Shown here piece by piece: positions 7,970-20,226 of a DNA stretch of 34,741 bases; position 1 is the first letter of the stretch, and each line of letters opens with the position of its first letter. Origin of the DNA: an uncultured Pseudomonadales bacterium. Lineage in GTDB: Bacteria; Pseudomonadota; Gammaproteobacteria; Pseudomonadales; Azotimanducaceae. The notes below the pieces were generated by a model. It was not told the DNA's origin, ran no database searches, and saw nothing but the letters and a program-made list of their open reading frames with translations. The stretch lies in the NCBI GenBank assembly GCA_947258825.1, contig CAMYJX010000013.1:27933-62673 (forward strand), written 5' to 3'. The position numbers and the translations under genes were made by a program.

Positions 7970-9097
7970 ATGCCCGGCCTGCTGCCCGACGTCGATCCCC
8001 ACGGTCTGCTGGAATATTCCGTGGTCTACACCGACCGCTCCCTGAACCACATGTCGGCTTCGTTTCAGACGGTGATGAAAGACATCTCGCAGATGCTGAA
8101 GTCCGTATATGGCGCAGCCTCCGCCGTGGTGGTCCCCGGCAGCGGCACGTTCGGCATGGAAGCGGTGGCCCGTCAGTTTGCCACCGACAGGAAATGCCTG
8201 GTGATCCGCAACGGCTGGTTCAGCTACCGCTGGACGCAGATCTTCGAGATGGGAGGCATCCCCAGCGAGTCCCTCGTTCTGAAGGCTCGACAGCTGGGTG
8301 AGGGCAGCCAGGCGCCGTTCGTCCCTGCTCCGGTGGATGAGGTTATCGACGTCATAAAGACCGAGAAGCCGGCGCTGGTGTTCGCCCCCCATGTGGAGAC
8401 GTCCGCCGGCATGATGCTGCCCGATAACTACATCCGCGCGGTGGCGAGCGCGGTTCATGATGCCGGGGGCATGTTCGTGCTGGACTGCATCGCGTCCGGG
8501 ACGGTTTGGGTGGACATGGCGACCCTGGGCGTGGACGTGCTCATCAGCGCGCCGCAGAAAGGTTGGAGCGGCTCGCCGTGCTGCGGTCTGGTGATGCTCT
8601 CGGAGCTTGCGCGAGAACGGATAGAGTCCACCACCAGCACCAGCTTCGCCTGCGATCTTCGGAAGTGGCTGTCCATCATGGAGACTTACGAGAACGGCGG
8701 GCACGCCTACCACGCCACCCTGCCCACGGATGGCCTGCGGGCGCTGAACGAGGTGATGAAGGAAGCCCAGACCTACGGATTCGACCGGCTCAAAGACCAG
8801 CAGCTGGAGCTGGGCAGTCGCGTGCGAGCGCTGCTCGAAGAACGCGGTATCGCCAGCGTCGCCGGCGACGGCTACAAAGCCCCCGGAGTCGTGGTGAGCT
8901 ACACCCGGGATCCTGACACCCAGTCCGGCAAGCGGTTCATGCAGGCGGGCCTGCAGATCGCGGCTGGGGTTCCGTTGCAGTGCGATGAGCCGGCAGATTT
9001 CAGCAGCTTTCGAATCGGCCTGTTCGGCCTGGACAAGCTGCAGAACATCGACCGAACGGTGGAGACCCTGGCCGGCGTGCTCAATCAACTCGACTAG
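7970..9097 (+). CDS. Class V PLP-dependent aminotransferase (alanine/serine-glyoxylate type)
   Basis: A 375-aa fold-type I aminotransferase of the alanine-glyoxylate / serine-glyoxylate / aminoethylphosphonate-pyruvate group. PGSGT (56-60) forms the phosphate-side loop, Asp172 in FVLDCIAS should bind the pyridine nitrogen, and Lys197 in SAPQKGWSG is the Schiff-base lysine. The C-terminal domain is complete, ending RIGLFG then ETLAGVLNQLD. It should move an amino group onto glyoxylate or pyruvate in the cytosol; sequence does not separate these. An 83-nt gap with a -10 box separates it from methylmalonyl-CoA mutase, so the two may be transcribed separately. Confidence 0.88.
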   Translation: MPGLLPDVDPHGLLEYSVVYTDRSLNHMSASFQTVMKDISQMLKSVYGAASAVVVPGSGTFGMEAVARQFATDRKCLVIRNGWFSYRWTQIFEMGGIPSESLVLKARQLGEGSQAPFVPAPVDEVIDVIKTEKPALVFAPHVETSAGMMLPDNYIRAVASAVHDAGGMFVLDCIASGTVWVDMATLGVDVLISAPQKGWSGSPCCGLVMLSELARERIESTTSTSFACDLRKWLSIMETYENGGHAYHATLPTDGLRALNEVMKEAQTYGFDRLKDQQLELGSRVRALLEERGIASVAGDGYKAPGVVVSYTRDPDTQSGKRFMQAGLQIAAGVPLQCDEPADFSSFRIGLFGLDKLQNIDRTVETLAGVLNQLD

Positions 9098-9135
9098 CCG
9101 CTTGGTTCGCCTTCGGCCCCTGCGGGCAAAACGGT

Positions 9136-9141
9136 TATAAT
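9136..9141 (+). promoter_or_regulatory. Putative -10 box (TATAAT) of the methylmalonyl-CoA mutase operon
   Basis: A perfect sigma70 -10 hexamer lies 39 nt before the mutase ATG. The -35 region is poor, the nearest candidates being around CTTCGG at 9111-9116, so activator dependence is possible. A start near 9147 would give a short leader of about 35 nt. Confidence 0.5.
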
Positions 9142-9180
9142 CCCTAGCCTTTGCCACCAGCCCCACTCGAGAAATCAGTC

Positions 9181-11328
<2,148 letters not shown>

Positions 11329-11360
11329 CCGCTTGAAATATAACGGTTTGGAGGACTATC

Positions 11361-11792
11361 TTGATCGGCAAATTGAATCATGTCGCAATCGTGGTGCCTG
11401 ACCTCGCGGCCGCATCGGCCCTGTATCGCAACGCCCTCGGCGCTGCGGTCACGCAGCCCGTGCCCCTGCCGGACCACGGCGTAACCACCGTTTTCGTCGA
11501 GCTTCCCAATACCAAGATCGAGCTGCTGCACCCGTTGGGCGAGGGTTCTCCCGTGCAGAAGTTCCTGGATGGCAATCCCAGCGGCGGCATGCATCACGTC
11601 TGCTACGAAGTTGAGGATATCCACGCGGCCATCGAGCATCTGGTGGCAGAAGGCGCCCGGGTCCTGGGGGACGGCAAGCCCCGCACCGGCGCTCACGGTC
11701 TGCCGGTGGTGTTCCTGCACCCTAAAGATTTCTGCGGCACGCTGGTGGAGCTGGAGGAGGTCGCCGGCGCTAGAGCCGCCTCCGCGGGCTGA
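11361..11792 (+). CDS. mce: Methylmalonyl-CoA epimerase (VOC family)
   Basis: A 143-aa vicinal-oxygen-chelate enzyme that interconverts the (S) and (R) epimers of methylmalonyl-CoA, linking propionyl-CoA carboxylase to the mutase. The start is TTG, supported by GGAGG at 11350-11354 with 6-nt spacing and by the family N-terminus IGKLNHVAIVV. Metal-site residues expected from the family are present: His7, Glu54 in KIELLHP (Gln in some homologues), His78/His79 in GMHHVCYEV and Glu130 in GTLVELEE. It lies 32 nt after the mutase stop and 13 nt before the next gene, clearly one operon. Confidence 0.95.
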   Translation: MIGKLNHVAIVVPDLAAASALYRNALGAAVTQPVPLPDHGVTTVFVELPNTKIELLHPLGEGSPVQKFLDGNPSGGMHHVCYEVEDIHAAIEHLVAEGARVLGDGKPRTGAHGLPVVFLHPKDFCGTLVELEEVAGARAASAG

Positions 11793-11805
11793 AGCGGGGT
11801 CGAGG

Positions 11806-12462
11806 GTGCCACCCATTGAGCTGACCTACTATTCCGACGTGCTATGTGTCTGGGCCCATGCCGCTCAGTCCAGGGTCGATGAAGTGCTGCGCAATTTCTC
11901 CGATCAGGTGACGGTTTCCTACCGCTTCTGTTCGGTATTCGGCGATACCTCGCACAAAATCGGCAAGGGATGGTCGGACCGGGGTGGTTACCAAGGGTTC
12001 AACGAGCACCTGCGTGAAGTGGCCGCGCAGTTTGATGGTCTGAGCATCCACCCGAATTTGTGGCTGGACGTGCGACCTGCATCCTCAGCCAGCGCGCATC
12101 TGGTTCTGAAAGCGGTGGGGCAGTTCAATCCCGATGCGGTTCCGCCGCTGCTGCTGCGCTTCCGTAACGCGTTCTTCGTCGAGGGCAGGGACATCTCCCG
12201 CTGGGCCGTGCAGCAGGATCTGCTGCGGGAAAGCGGGCTGGCGCCGGAGCCTGTGCGGGCACAGATCGACGATGGGTTCGCATTCGCCGCCTTGGAGGCG
12301 GATCAACGGGACATGGCGGTTCTGAAAGTTCAGGGCAGTCCTACCATCCTGCTCAATAACGGCCGGCAGACGCTGTATGGTAACGTCGGTTACCGCATCA
12401 TCGAGGCCAACATCCGGGAGCTTCTGCACTCACCGGCGGCGGGTTCCGCGAGCTGGTGCTGA
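11806..12462 (+). CDS. DsbA-fold (FrnE / HCCA-isomerase-like) protein with CxxA active site
   Basis: A 218-aa thioredoxin-superfamily protein of the DsbA/FrnE/2-hydroxychromene-2-carboxylate isomerase group. The GTG start at 11806 lies 13 nt after the epimerase stop, with GGGG upstream. The opening IELTYYSD is the usual first strand. Where FrnE-type proteins have CPWC, this one reads CVWA (Cys14 only), so it cannot form the active-site disulfide. The cis-proline segment GSPTILLNN and a GNVGYRIIE helix are present. It is therefore more likely a glutathione- or CoA-linked isomerase/transferase or a monothiol enzyme than a disulfide oxidase. Its place in the methylmalonyl-CoA operon is reproducible-looking but unexplained. 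Confidence 0.8.
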   Translation: MPPIELTYYSDVLCVWAHAAQSRVDEVLRNFSDQVTVSYRFCSVFGDTSHKIGKGWSDRGGYQGFNEHLREVAAQFDGLSIHPNLWLDVRPASSASAHLVLKAVGQFNPDAVPPLLLRFRNAFFVEGRDISRWAVQQDLLRESGLAPEPVRAQIDDGFAFAALEADQRDMAVLKVQGSPTILLNNGRQTLYGNVGYRIIEANIRELLHSPAAGSASWC

Positions 12463-12490
12463 CGGCGATTCAATCTATCTGATTCGGGCC

Positions 12491-12511
12491 CAGGGAACGC
12501 CCTGTATTTGA
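12491..12511 (+). terminator. Weak hairpin after the mutase operon
   Basis: CAGGG-AACG-CCCTG (12491-12504) is followed by TATTTGA. The stem is only five base pairs and the T-tract is interrupted. It sits 28 nt after the DsbA-fold stop, in the 114-nt gap between convergent genes, so a terminator is plausible but not strong. Confidence 0.3.
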
Positions 12512-12576
12512 TTTCCATAGCTCACCCAGGGCTTTGATTTTCCACGCGCTAGAGGAAATCCACAGATCGCCGCGCT

Positions 12577-14160
12577 TCACTCCTTGTCGACGTATTCGAA
12601 CTTCGCGACGTAGATCTCGCCCGCGAGATGGCAGACGGAGGACGCCTCGACCACGCCGTCGCCGTTGAAGTCCGCGCCGAGCTGGGTGTAGCCGGTCATG
12701 TAGAGCGTCCGGCCGTCCGGCGACAGCCCAGCCGCGTTGACGACGTCGGCGGCGTCGCCGACGATCGTCAGCAACTGCTCCAATTCGCCCTGCTCGTTGA
12801 GGATCGCGACGAATCCCTCCTTCCGATCGTCGCCGTCGGATTCGCGTTCGAGCACGCCGTCGTTGTCGAAGTCGAGGTCGTTCGAATAGGTGCCGCTGAC
12901 CAGCAAGCGCTTGCCGCGCAGCGAGAGGTGGCCGCCGGACGTGGTGTAGGTCCTGTTCCAGAGCAGGTCGCCCGCGGCGGTCACGCGCAGCAGGTACAGG
13001 TTGAACTCTATGTCGTACTGGTATTTGCGCCCGCTGCGGCTGATAAAGTCTATGTCGGCGGCGCCATCGCCGTCGAGGTCCGAAGGGGCGCTGTGCCCGC
13101 CGAGGACGTACAGGTCGCCGTTGTCAGCGACCGCTAGACCGCCCGCCGTCTGGATAGACGGACCGGTTACGACCCTGATCCAGCGTACGCGTCCGTCGGT
13201 GTCCAGTCGGGCGTAGTAGCCGTTGAGATCGTACTGCACCGCGCCGTCGGGTCCCGGCGCCGCGGAGCTGACGGCCATTGGGCCGTCGGCCTCGCCGTTG
13301 CCGTCGAAGTCCGGCGCGCCATCCTGGTAGGCACCGGCAATGTAAAGGTCGCCCCCGGCGCCGGTCGCAATTCCCAGCCCCATTACCCGCGCGTCGCCGC
13401 CGGAGATCCGCGCCCACAGGAAACCACCGTCAGCGTCCCAGGCGGTGACCAGCGCAGAGCCTTTCGCAGTGCCGACGACGTCTACCTCGCCGTCCCCGTC
13501 TACGTCCACTTTGCCCGTGGCCGTCCCGATCACGTAGGCGTTGCCCCGGGTGTCGCTGGCGACGCGGTACATCTCGTCGAGCCCGGGTCCGCCGATCGCG
13601 CGCGCCCACAGCGGGTCGCCGTCCCGATCATAGCGGGCGATGAAACCGTCCTTGCCGCCGGCGGACCTCAGCATGCCGCGGCCGTATTGCATCTCGTCAC
13701 TGAAATGGCCTACCGCGTAGAGGCCGCCGTCACGGTCGGACGCGACGCCGCGGGCGGTGTCGTCCCCGCGCCCGCCGACTTCCTTGGTCCAGCCGGAGTC
13801 CATCCGGTCGGCCTGCTCCAGCTTGGAGATGAGCGGGTCCGGCTGGCCAAAGGTGTTGATGTCAATAATGCCGTCGTAGTCGAGGTCGAGGCTGCCGCGC
13901 CGGCCTGCGATCAGCACGTTTCCCTCGCTGTCCACTACCAGGTCGCTGCCCCAGTCGCTGCAGCACGGCCCGCGCATCAGCCGGACGTCTACATAGCGAT
14001 ACTCACCTGATTCGGCCTGGCCGTAGGTGGCCGGTGCCATGAAGGCGACACAGGCGAGCAGCAGGCAACCGGGCAGAATGCCGCGCGTGGCCCTGCGGGT
14101 GAAGGCGGGAAGTCGAATGGAGCCCGGCGGAGCGGCGCCGGATGCGGAAATTCCGGTCAT
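12577..14160 (-). CDS. Exported beta-propeller protein with repeated DxDxDG calcium loops
   Basis: A 527-aa secreted protein of unknown function. The ATG at 14160 has AGGAG 6 nt upstream and yields a signal peptide with a hydrophobic core (GCLLLACVAFMAP) cleaved near GQA, residue 49. The rest consists of SBBP-like propeller repeats, each with a 'G..Y..G' strand, a calcium-type loop and an 'ARYDxDGxxLWAR' strand. DxDxDG-type loops start at residues 92, 219, 284, 361, 430 and 497. Spacing is 65-77 residues apart from one double gap, which suggests seven blades with one degenerate loop. The fold suggests a calcium-stabilised structural or binding protein. No catalytic motif is evident. It is very G+C-rich and Asp/Gly-rich. 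It diverges from the carbonic anhydrase at 14364. Confidence 0.75.
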   Translation of the reverse strand: MTGISASGAAPPGSIRLPAFTRRATRGILPGCLLLACVAFMAPATYGQAESGEYRYVDVRLMRGPCCSDWGSDLVVDSEGNVLIAGRRGSLDLDYDGIIDINTFGQPDPLISKLEQADRMDSGWTKEVGGRGDDTARGVASDRDGGLYAVGHFSDEMQYGRGMLRSAGGKDGFIARYDRDGDPLWARAIGGPGLDEMYRVASDTRGNAYVIGTATGKVDVDGDGEVDVVGTAKGSALVTAWDADGGFLWARISGGDARVMGLGIATGAGGDLYIAGAYQDGAPDFDGNGEADGPMAVSSAAPGPDGAVQYDLNGYYARLDTDGRVRWIRVVTGPSIQTAGGLAVADNGDLYVLGGHSAPSDLDGDGAADIDFISRSGRKYQYDIEFNLYLLRVTAAGDLLWNRTYTTSGGHLSLRGKRLLVSGTYSNDLDFDNDGVLERESDGDDRKEGFVAILNEQGELEQLLTIVGDAADVVNAAGLSPDGRTLYMTGYTQLGADFNGDGVVEASSVCHLAGEIYVAKFEYVDKE

Positions 14161-14279
14161 GTGGATCTCCTCGCCAGCATTGCGCAATACTTACCCGGAG
14201 GATGCTACCAGAGAGCCCCGTCAGAAGCTCGGTCATGCCTATCTATGGTTAAGGAATTCTCGAGTTGTGCCGAGTTCCA

Positions 14280-14285
14280 TATAAT
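14280..14285 (+). promoter_or_regulatory. Putative -10 box upstream of the carbonic anhydrase
   Basis: TATAAT lies 78 nt before the carbonic anhydrase ATG in the 203-nt divergent region. No convincing -35 is present. Just upstream, 14253-14278 contains an imperfect inverted repeat (GGAATTCTCG / CGAGTTCC) that would overlap the -35 position and could be an operator. Confidence 0.4.
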
Positions 14286-14363
14286 CGCAAGATCGTGGCT
14301 TCAGTAACTGCATAGCGCCATTGGACAAATGGCCCTTAGTGCATTCAACAGGAAAAAAGACAG

Positions 14364-15152
14364 ATGAAATTGGTCACAGCATGTTTTTGCATCGCGTTCA
14401 CGGTGCTTTCAACAACTGCCCGTGCAGATAGTCACGGAGATGGATTGTGTACGGATGCCGGCCCCCAGACTCCGCGTGACATCTCCAATGGCTACGGTTT
14501 GAACGATGTTACTTTTCCCGTCGCGCCACCCAGTACGGAAATGAATCTGTGCAACATACATACCCACACACAAGCAGAGCACAAAGGCCCGGGGTTTAAC
14601 ATTGCGGTATCCGATGGCGACGCTGGCTTTGCCTGCAACGAGTCTCGGACGCTTACGGAAGCAGAGCTGGCACCCGTGGCGGGAGCCTATAAGGGCGTGC
14701 AGTCAGGCGATACGATCGAGGTTCACTGGGTGCACACGACGTGCGAAGCGACGCCGGGCGAAGGGCTCGGTGCTTGCGTGCCGGAGCCATGTGAAAACCC
14801 GCTGCTACGAGTCGAAACTCAGGTGTTTCTGGTAGTGAACGATGACAACGCACTGGATTTCATGGACCTCGCTTATCAGGGCAATGTGGTCAACGGCTTG
14901 CATCAACCGAGAAGCCTGCCGACTTCTACCGGTGTGGCGGTTGAGTTTCTTGGATCAACGACCGGCCCCAGTTACACCCAGGCTAAGTGTTCGCCAGCAC
15001 AGGTCAGCTGGAGTGTGCGTCCGCAATGTGAAAAATTGAGCATCAGGTCGCTGCACAATTGGGCGGCAAGCGAGAATGTATTCAAGGAGACGAAGTCCCA
15101 TGGCGTGAGAAAACTGGTGACAGCCCCGGAACTACTCTCGCCGATCAGGTAG
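14364..15152 (+). CDS. Delta-class carbonic anhydrase, exported
   Basis: A 262-aa periplasmic or secreted enzyme for CO2/bicarbonate interconversion. It has a signal peptide ending TTARA (cleavage near residue 21/22). The delta-class signature is visible: NLCNIHTHTQAEHKG with His66, His68 and His73, followed by DTIEVHWVHTTC with His121 and His124; three of these histidines should hold zinc. The later RVETQVFLVVND, the SVRPQC block and the C-terminal HGVRKLVTAPELLS are also typical, so it is full length. The delta class was first described in diatoms; bacterial homologues exist. AGGA lies about 10 nt before the ATG. The gene stands alone, facing away from the propeller gene. Confidence 0.88.
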   Translation: MKLVTACFCIAFTVLSTTARADSHGDGLCTDAGPQTPRDISNGYGLNDVTFPVAPPSTEMNLCNIHTHTQAEHKGPGFNIAVSDGDAGFACNESRTLTEAELAPVAGAYKGVQSGDTIEVHWVHTTCEATPGEGLGACVPEPCENPLLRVETQVFLVVNDDNALDFMDLAYQGNVVNGLHQPRSLPTSTGVAVEFLGSTTGPSYTQAKCSPAQVSWSVRPQCEKLSIRSLHNWAASENVFKETKSHGVRKLVTAPELLSPIR

Positions 15153-15424
15153 CGCTGGGGGTTAAGCAATTTCTTCTCCATGAAGATCATGAGCACAGGC
15201 GGATGGATCGCTCTTGTCCTGGCCTGCCACCTTCCGTCCGCTCATGTTTGCCGGCGACGGTCCGTTGATTGAGATAGTCGTCTCAACGGGTCTGTGCGCC
15301 GCCAAAAACTCCGTCGCGAAGATGCGCAGTAGTGCGCACAGGATCTGCGCGCTGCTTCCCGTACTCCTGGCCTCGAAACGTGCAGCATTGCCCTGCGTAA
15401 ATTCGAGCTTCCAGGAGAATCAGA
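15153..15424. other. Intergenic region with small inverted repeats
   Basis: This 272-nt gap follows the carbonic anhydrase and holds no gene I accept. Two dyads are visible. CCGTTGA (15262-15268) pairs with TCAACGG (15283-15289), with an alternative inner TTGAGA/TCTCAA pairing. GCGCA-GTAG-TGCGC lies at 15324-15337. Neither has a T-tract, so they are not standard terminators. Confidence 0.35.
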
Positions 15425-15982
15425 ATGAATGGATCGTTGGTCAAAGGACTCATTGTCGGCGCGGTCGTTGCCACAGCGGGTGGGGCCGTTGCTGGATACA
15501 ACATGATGGAACGCGCGCCCGCCTTCTCTCCTACCCACGCGGAGGTCGTTCAGGTCATTCCGGCCACGATCGAGGTCGCCACGCCTCGGGAGGTGTGCGA
15601 GGAAGTTCAGGTCACTCAACAGCAGGCGCCTCGCGATGAGCACAGGCTCATGGGAACGGTGACGGGCGCGGTCATTGGTGGCGTCCTTGGCAACCAGGTC
15701 GGTGGCGGCAGCGGTAAGAAGCTGGCGACTGTTGCGGGTGCTGCGGTTGGCGGTTTTGCCGGCAACAAAGTCCAGGAACGCGTTCAAGCCAAAGATACCT
15801 ACACCACCACCGAGAAGCGCTGCGATACCGTTACCGACTATGAAGAGAAAGTGGTTGGGTACGACGTCACTTACCGAATCGATGAGGAGGAAGGGCAGGT
15901 CCGAATGGATATAGACCCGGGAGACAGCATACCGCTTGTAAACGGAGAACTGGATCTGGATTCGGCAACCTCATCCTCCTGA
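15425..15982 (+). CDS. Glycine-zipper 2TM domain protein (17-kDa surface antigen-like)
   Basis: A 185-aa envelope protein. A first hydrophobic segment (about residues 6-24, KGLIVGAVVATAGGAVAG) anchors it or acts as a signal. Residues 77-114 form a glycine zipper, with GAVIGGVLGNQVGGG and AGAAVGGFAGNKV. The C-terminal CDTVTDYEEKVVGYDVTYR block is typical of this family. Such proteins sit in the cell envelope; related outer-membrane lipoproteins have been linked to stress and envelope stability, but no enzymatic role is known. AGGAG is 8 nt before the ATG. The last ~25 residues are acidic. It is convergent with the small zinc protein, 22 nt between stops. Confidence 0.85.
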   Translation: MNGSLVKGLIVGAVVATAGGAVAGYNMMERAPAFSPTHAEVVQVIPATIEVATPREVCEEVQVTQQQAPRDEHRLMGTVTGAVIGGVLGNQVGGGSGKKLATVAGAAVGGFAGNKVQERVQAKDTYTTTEKRCDTVTDYEEKVVGYDVTYRIDEEEGQVRMDIDPGDSIPLVNGELDLDSATSSS

Positions 15983-16004
15983 TCGTTGCCGGTTCGGCGC
16001 GGCG

Positions 16005-16361
16005 TCAGGTGCGGATGCTGGCGATGCGGTAGCACTCGTCGGAGCAGCAACGCTGACCTGCGTACGGGATGAACCACTCGCTGCAGCCGGGACAGGCTTT
16101 GAGTTCGGGCTCTTCGATCTGCAGCTCGCCTCGGCGGCGCTGGTCGAGCAGCCGCGCAATTTCCTCGTTGCATTTGCTGAGTTCGCGAAACTGAGCATCG
16201 CCGATGTCCAGCAGCTCCAGAATCAGGCTGACAGACAGCCTGTTCGAGCGCAGCAGCAGCGTGGCCGCAGTTGCCTGCAGGTCTGTCATGTCTTGAGCAT
16301 GCTGGCCGGCGTTCGGGTCTTTGGGGTTTGCGCGGCGATCTTGGGTCATGGTAATCGACAT
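16005..16361 (-). CDS. Small zinc-binding protein, function unknown
   Basis: I do not recognise the family. The C-terminal 30 residues hold a treble-clef/zinc-ribbon pattern, CPGC then CCSDEC about 12 residues later, which should bind one zinc. Before it lies a helical region (SLILELLDIGDAQFRELSKCNEEIARLLDQRR). The start is uncertain: ATG codons at 16400, 16361, 16349 and 16289 are all in frame and none has a good Shine-Dalgarno. I chose 16361 (118 aa). The conserved-looking part begins with MTDLQATAATLLL at 16289, so the true product could be as short as 94 aa. It may be a DNA- or RNA-binding accessory protein, but nothing proves this. Confidence 0.6.
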   Translation of the reverse strand: MSITMTQDRRANPKDPNAGQHAQDMTDLQATAATLLLRSNRLSVSLILELLDIGDAQFRELSKCNEEIARLLDQRRRGELQIEEPELKACPGCSEWFIPYAGQRCCSDECYRIASIRT

Positions 16362-16477
16362 CGTGATGTGATCATGGCACGAGTTTCCGGGCTGAGGCAT
16401 AGATCACGTCACAGTCGCTGCTCGGAATCGCTCACTGTGTTCATGGACGCGTATCAGTCGCTCCTGACTGATTTCCT

Positions 16478-18463
<1,986 letters not shown>

Positions 18464-18477
18464 CTTTTCTCAGCCTC

Positions 18478-20010
18478 TTACAGCGGTATGTTGCCGTGCT
18501 TGCGCCAGGGATTTTCCAGCTGCTTGTCCCGCAGCATGGCGAAGGAGCGGCAGACTCTTTCCCGTGTGTCCTGGGGCATGACCACGTCATCCACATAGCC
18601 GCGGCTGGCGGCAATGAAGGGGTTGGCGAACTTTTCTTGGTATTCGTCCGTTCGCGCCTGAATCTTGTCCTGGTCGCCGATGTCCTTGCGGAAGATGATC
18701 TCTACCGCCCCTTTGGCGCCCATGACGGCAATCTCGGCGCTGGGCCAGGCCAGGTTGACGTCGCCACGAAGATGCTTCGATGCCATGACGTCGTAGGCGC
18801 CGCCGTAGGCTTTGCGGGTGATCAGGGTAACCTTGGGCACGGTGCATTCCGCGTAGGCATACAGCAGCTTGGCGCCGTTTTTGATGATGCCGCCATACTC
18901 CTGCGCCGTGCCGGGCATGAAGCCGGGAACGTCGACGAGGGTAAGGATCGGGATGTTAAAAGCGTCGCAGAAACGCACGAAGCGGGCGCCTTTCTTGGAG
19001 GAATCGATGTCGAGACAACCGGCCAGCACCATGGGCTGGTTGGCCACCACGCCGACGGTGGAGCCCTGCAGGCGGATGAAGCCGATGACGATGTTCTGGG
19101 CGTAGTCGGACTGCAGCTCGAAGAAGTTGCCTTCGTCGGCCACTTTCTCGATGACCTCTTTGATGTCGTAGGGTTTGGAGGCATCCGCCGGGATCAGCGA
19201 GTTGAGGGACGGCTCCTGCCGCTTGGCCGGGTCTTCGGTGGGCCAGCGAGGCGGTTTTTCGCGGTTGTTCGGCGGCAGGAAGTCGAAAAACTTGCGGGTT
19301 CGAAGCAGGGCTTCGATGTCGTTGCCGAAGGCCAGATCGGCAACGCCGCTCTTGCGGGTGTGCACGCTGGCGCCGCCGAGCTCTTCCGGCGTGACCACCT
19401 CGTGGGTGACGGTTTTAACGACGTCCGGGCCGGTGACGAACATATAGGCGCTGTCTTCAACCATGAAGATGAAATCGGTCATGGCCGGGCTGTACACGGC
19501 ACCGCCCGCGCAGGGGCCCATGATGACCGAAAGCTGCGGGACAACGCCGGAGGCAAGCACGTTGCGCTGGAAAATCTCGGCGTAGCCGCCAAGCGAAGCG
19601 ACCCCCTCCTGGATCCGCGCGCCGCCAGAGTCGTTCAGGCCGATCACCGGCGCGCCCACCCGCATGGCCTGGTCCATGATCTTGCAGATCTTCTCCGCAT
19701 GGGCTTCGGACAGCGCCCCGCCGAAGACGGTGAAATCCTGACTGAACACGAACACCAGGCGGCCATTGATGGTGCCGTAGCCGGTGATCACGCCGTCGCC
19801 CGGATACTTCTGCTCCTGCATGCCGAAATCGTTGCAGCGGTGCTCGACGAACTTGTCCCATTCCTCGAAGCTGCCCTCGTCCAGGAGAATGGTGATGCGT
19901 TCGCGGGCGGTGAGCTTGCCCTTCAGGTGCTGTTGCTGGATTCGATGCTCACCCCCTCCCAGCAGCGCCGACGCTTCTTTCTCACGCAGCCTGGCGATGT
20001 TGTCCTGCAT
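18478..20010 (-). CDS. pccB: Propionyl-CoA carboxylase beta (carboxyltransferase) subunit
   Basis: A 510-aa carboxyltransferase that moves the carboxyl group from biotin to propionyl-CoA. Family landmarks are [18 protein letters not shown] near residue 31, the N-domain oxyanion loop [16 protein letters not shown], and the C-domain VDVPGFMPG followed by [11 protein letters not shown]. The Asp near the end of the active-site loop ([10 protein letters not shown]) is typical of propionyl/acetyl-CoA-specific enzymes. GGGGAG lies 6 nt before the ATG. It is the first gene of a two-gene operon with pccA. With mce and scpA on the other strand it completes the conversion of propionyl-CoA to succinyl-CoA. 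Confidence 0.95.
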   Translation of the reverse strand: MQDNIARLREKEASALLGGGEHRIQQQHLKGKLTARERITILLDEGSFEEWDKFVEHRCNDFGMQEQKYPGDGVITGYGTINGRLVFVFSQDFTVFGGALSEAHAEKICKIMDQAMRVGAPVIGLNDSGGARIQEGVASLGGYAEIFQRNVLASGVVPQLSVIMGPCAGGAVYSPAMTDFIFMVEDSAYMFVTGPDVVKTVTHEVVTPEELGGASVHTRKSGVADLAFGNDIEALLRTRKFFDFLPPNNREKPPRWPTEDPAKRQEPSLNSLIPADASKPYDIKEVIEKVADEGNFFELQSDYAQNIVIGFIRLQGSTVGVVANQPMVLAGCLDIDSSKKGARFVRFCDAFNIPILTLVDVPGFMPGTAQEYGGIIKNGAKLLYAYAECTVPKVTLITRKAYGGAYDVMASKHLRGDVNLAWPSAEIAVMGAKGAVEIIFRKDIGDQDKIQARTDEYQEKFANPFIAASRGYVDDVVMPQDTRERVCRSFAMLRDKQLENPWRKHGNIPL

Positions 20011-20061
20011 TTTGACTCCCCAATGGTTCCGGAATTCTTACGTATCTCGAGCGAACGGCGA

Positions 20062-20067
20062 ATAATA
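20062..20067 (-). promoter_or_regulatory. Putative -10 box for pccB-pccA
   Basis: On the minus strand this reads TATTAT, about 52 nt before the pccB start. A weak -35 candidate (TGGTTC-like) lies around 20085-20090. It is in the 216-nt divergent region that also contains the 20120-20160 palindrome. Confidence 0.35.
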
Positions 20068-20119
20068 GCCTCTCGGCATCGGCTGAACCAGACAGGCGGC
20101 TCGTACCCAGGCGGTCTTT

Positions 20120-20160
20120 AGGGAACCTCTGAGTATTTCTGGCTTGCTCAGGGGTTCCCT
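20120..20160. repeat. 41-bp near-perfect palindrome between divergent genes
   Basis: The left arm AGGGAACCTCTGAG (20120-20133) pairs with the right arm CTCAGGGGTTCCCT (20147-20160) over 14 positions with one G-T wobble and a 13-nt loop. No T-tract follows on either strand, so it is not a simple terminator. It could be a MITE- or REP-like element or an operator for the divergent pair. Confidence 0.75.
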
Positions 20161-20226
20161 GGCTTGATGCCGCTATCGGCCGGGCCTAGGATGAACACCA
20201 GGTTGGAGGAAGAGGCAGCTGCAGCT

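Noticed and set aside
7850-9166. Minus-strand open frame (438 codons) opposite the aminotransferase
   Set aside because: The aminotransferase has its PLP lysine and aspartate in place; the antisense frame has only low-complexity basic sequence.
15059-15268. Short open frame (69 codons) across the end of the carbonic anhydrase
   Set aside because: It overlaps a well-supported gene, lacks a ribosome-binding site and has no recognisable sequence.
20120-20160. Palindrome considered as a rho-independent terminator
   Set aside because: No T-tract on either strand and both flanking genes are transcribed away from it.
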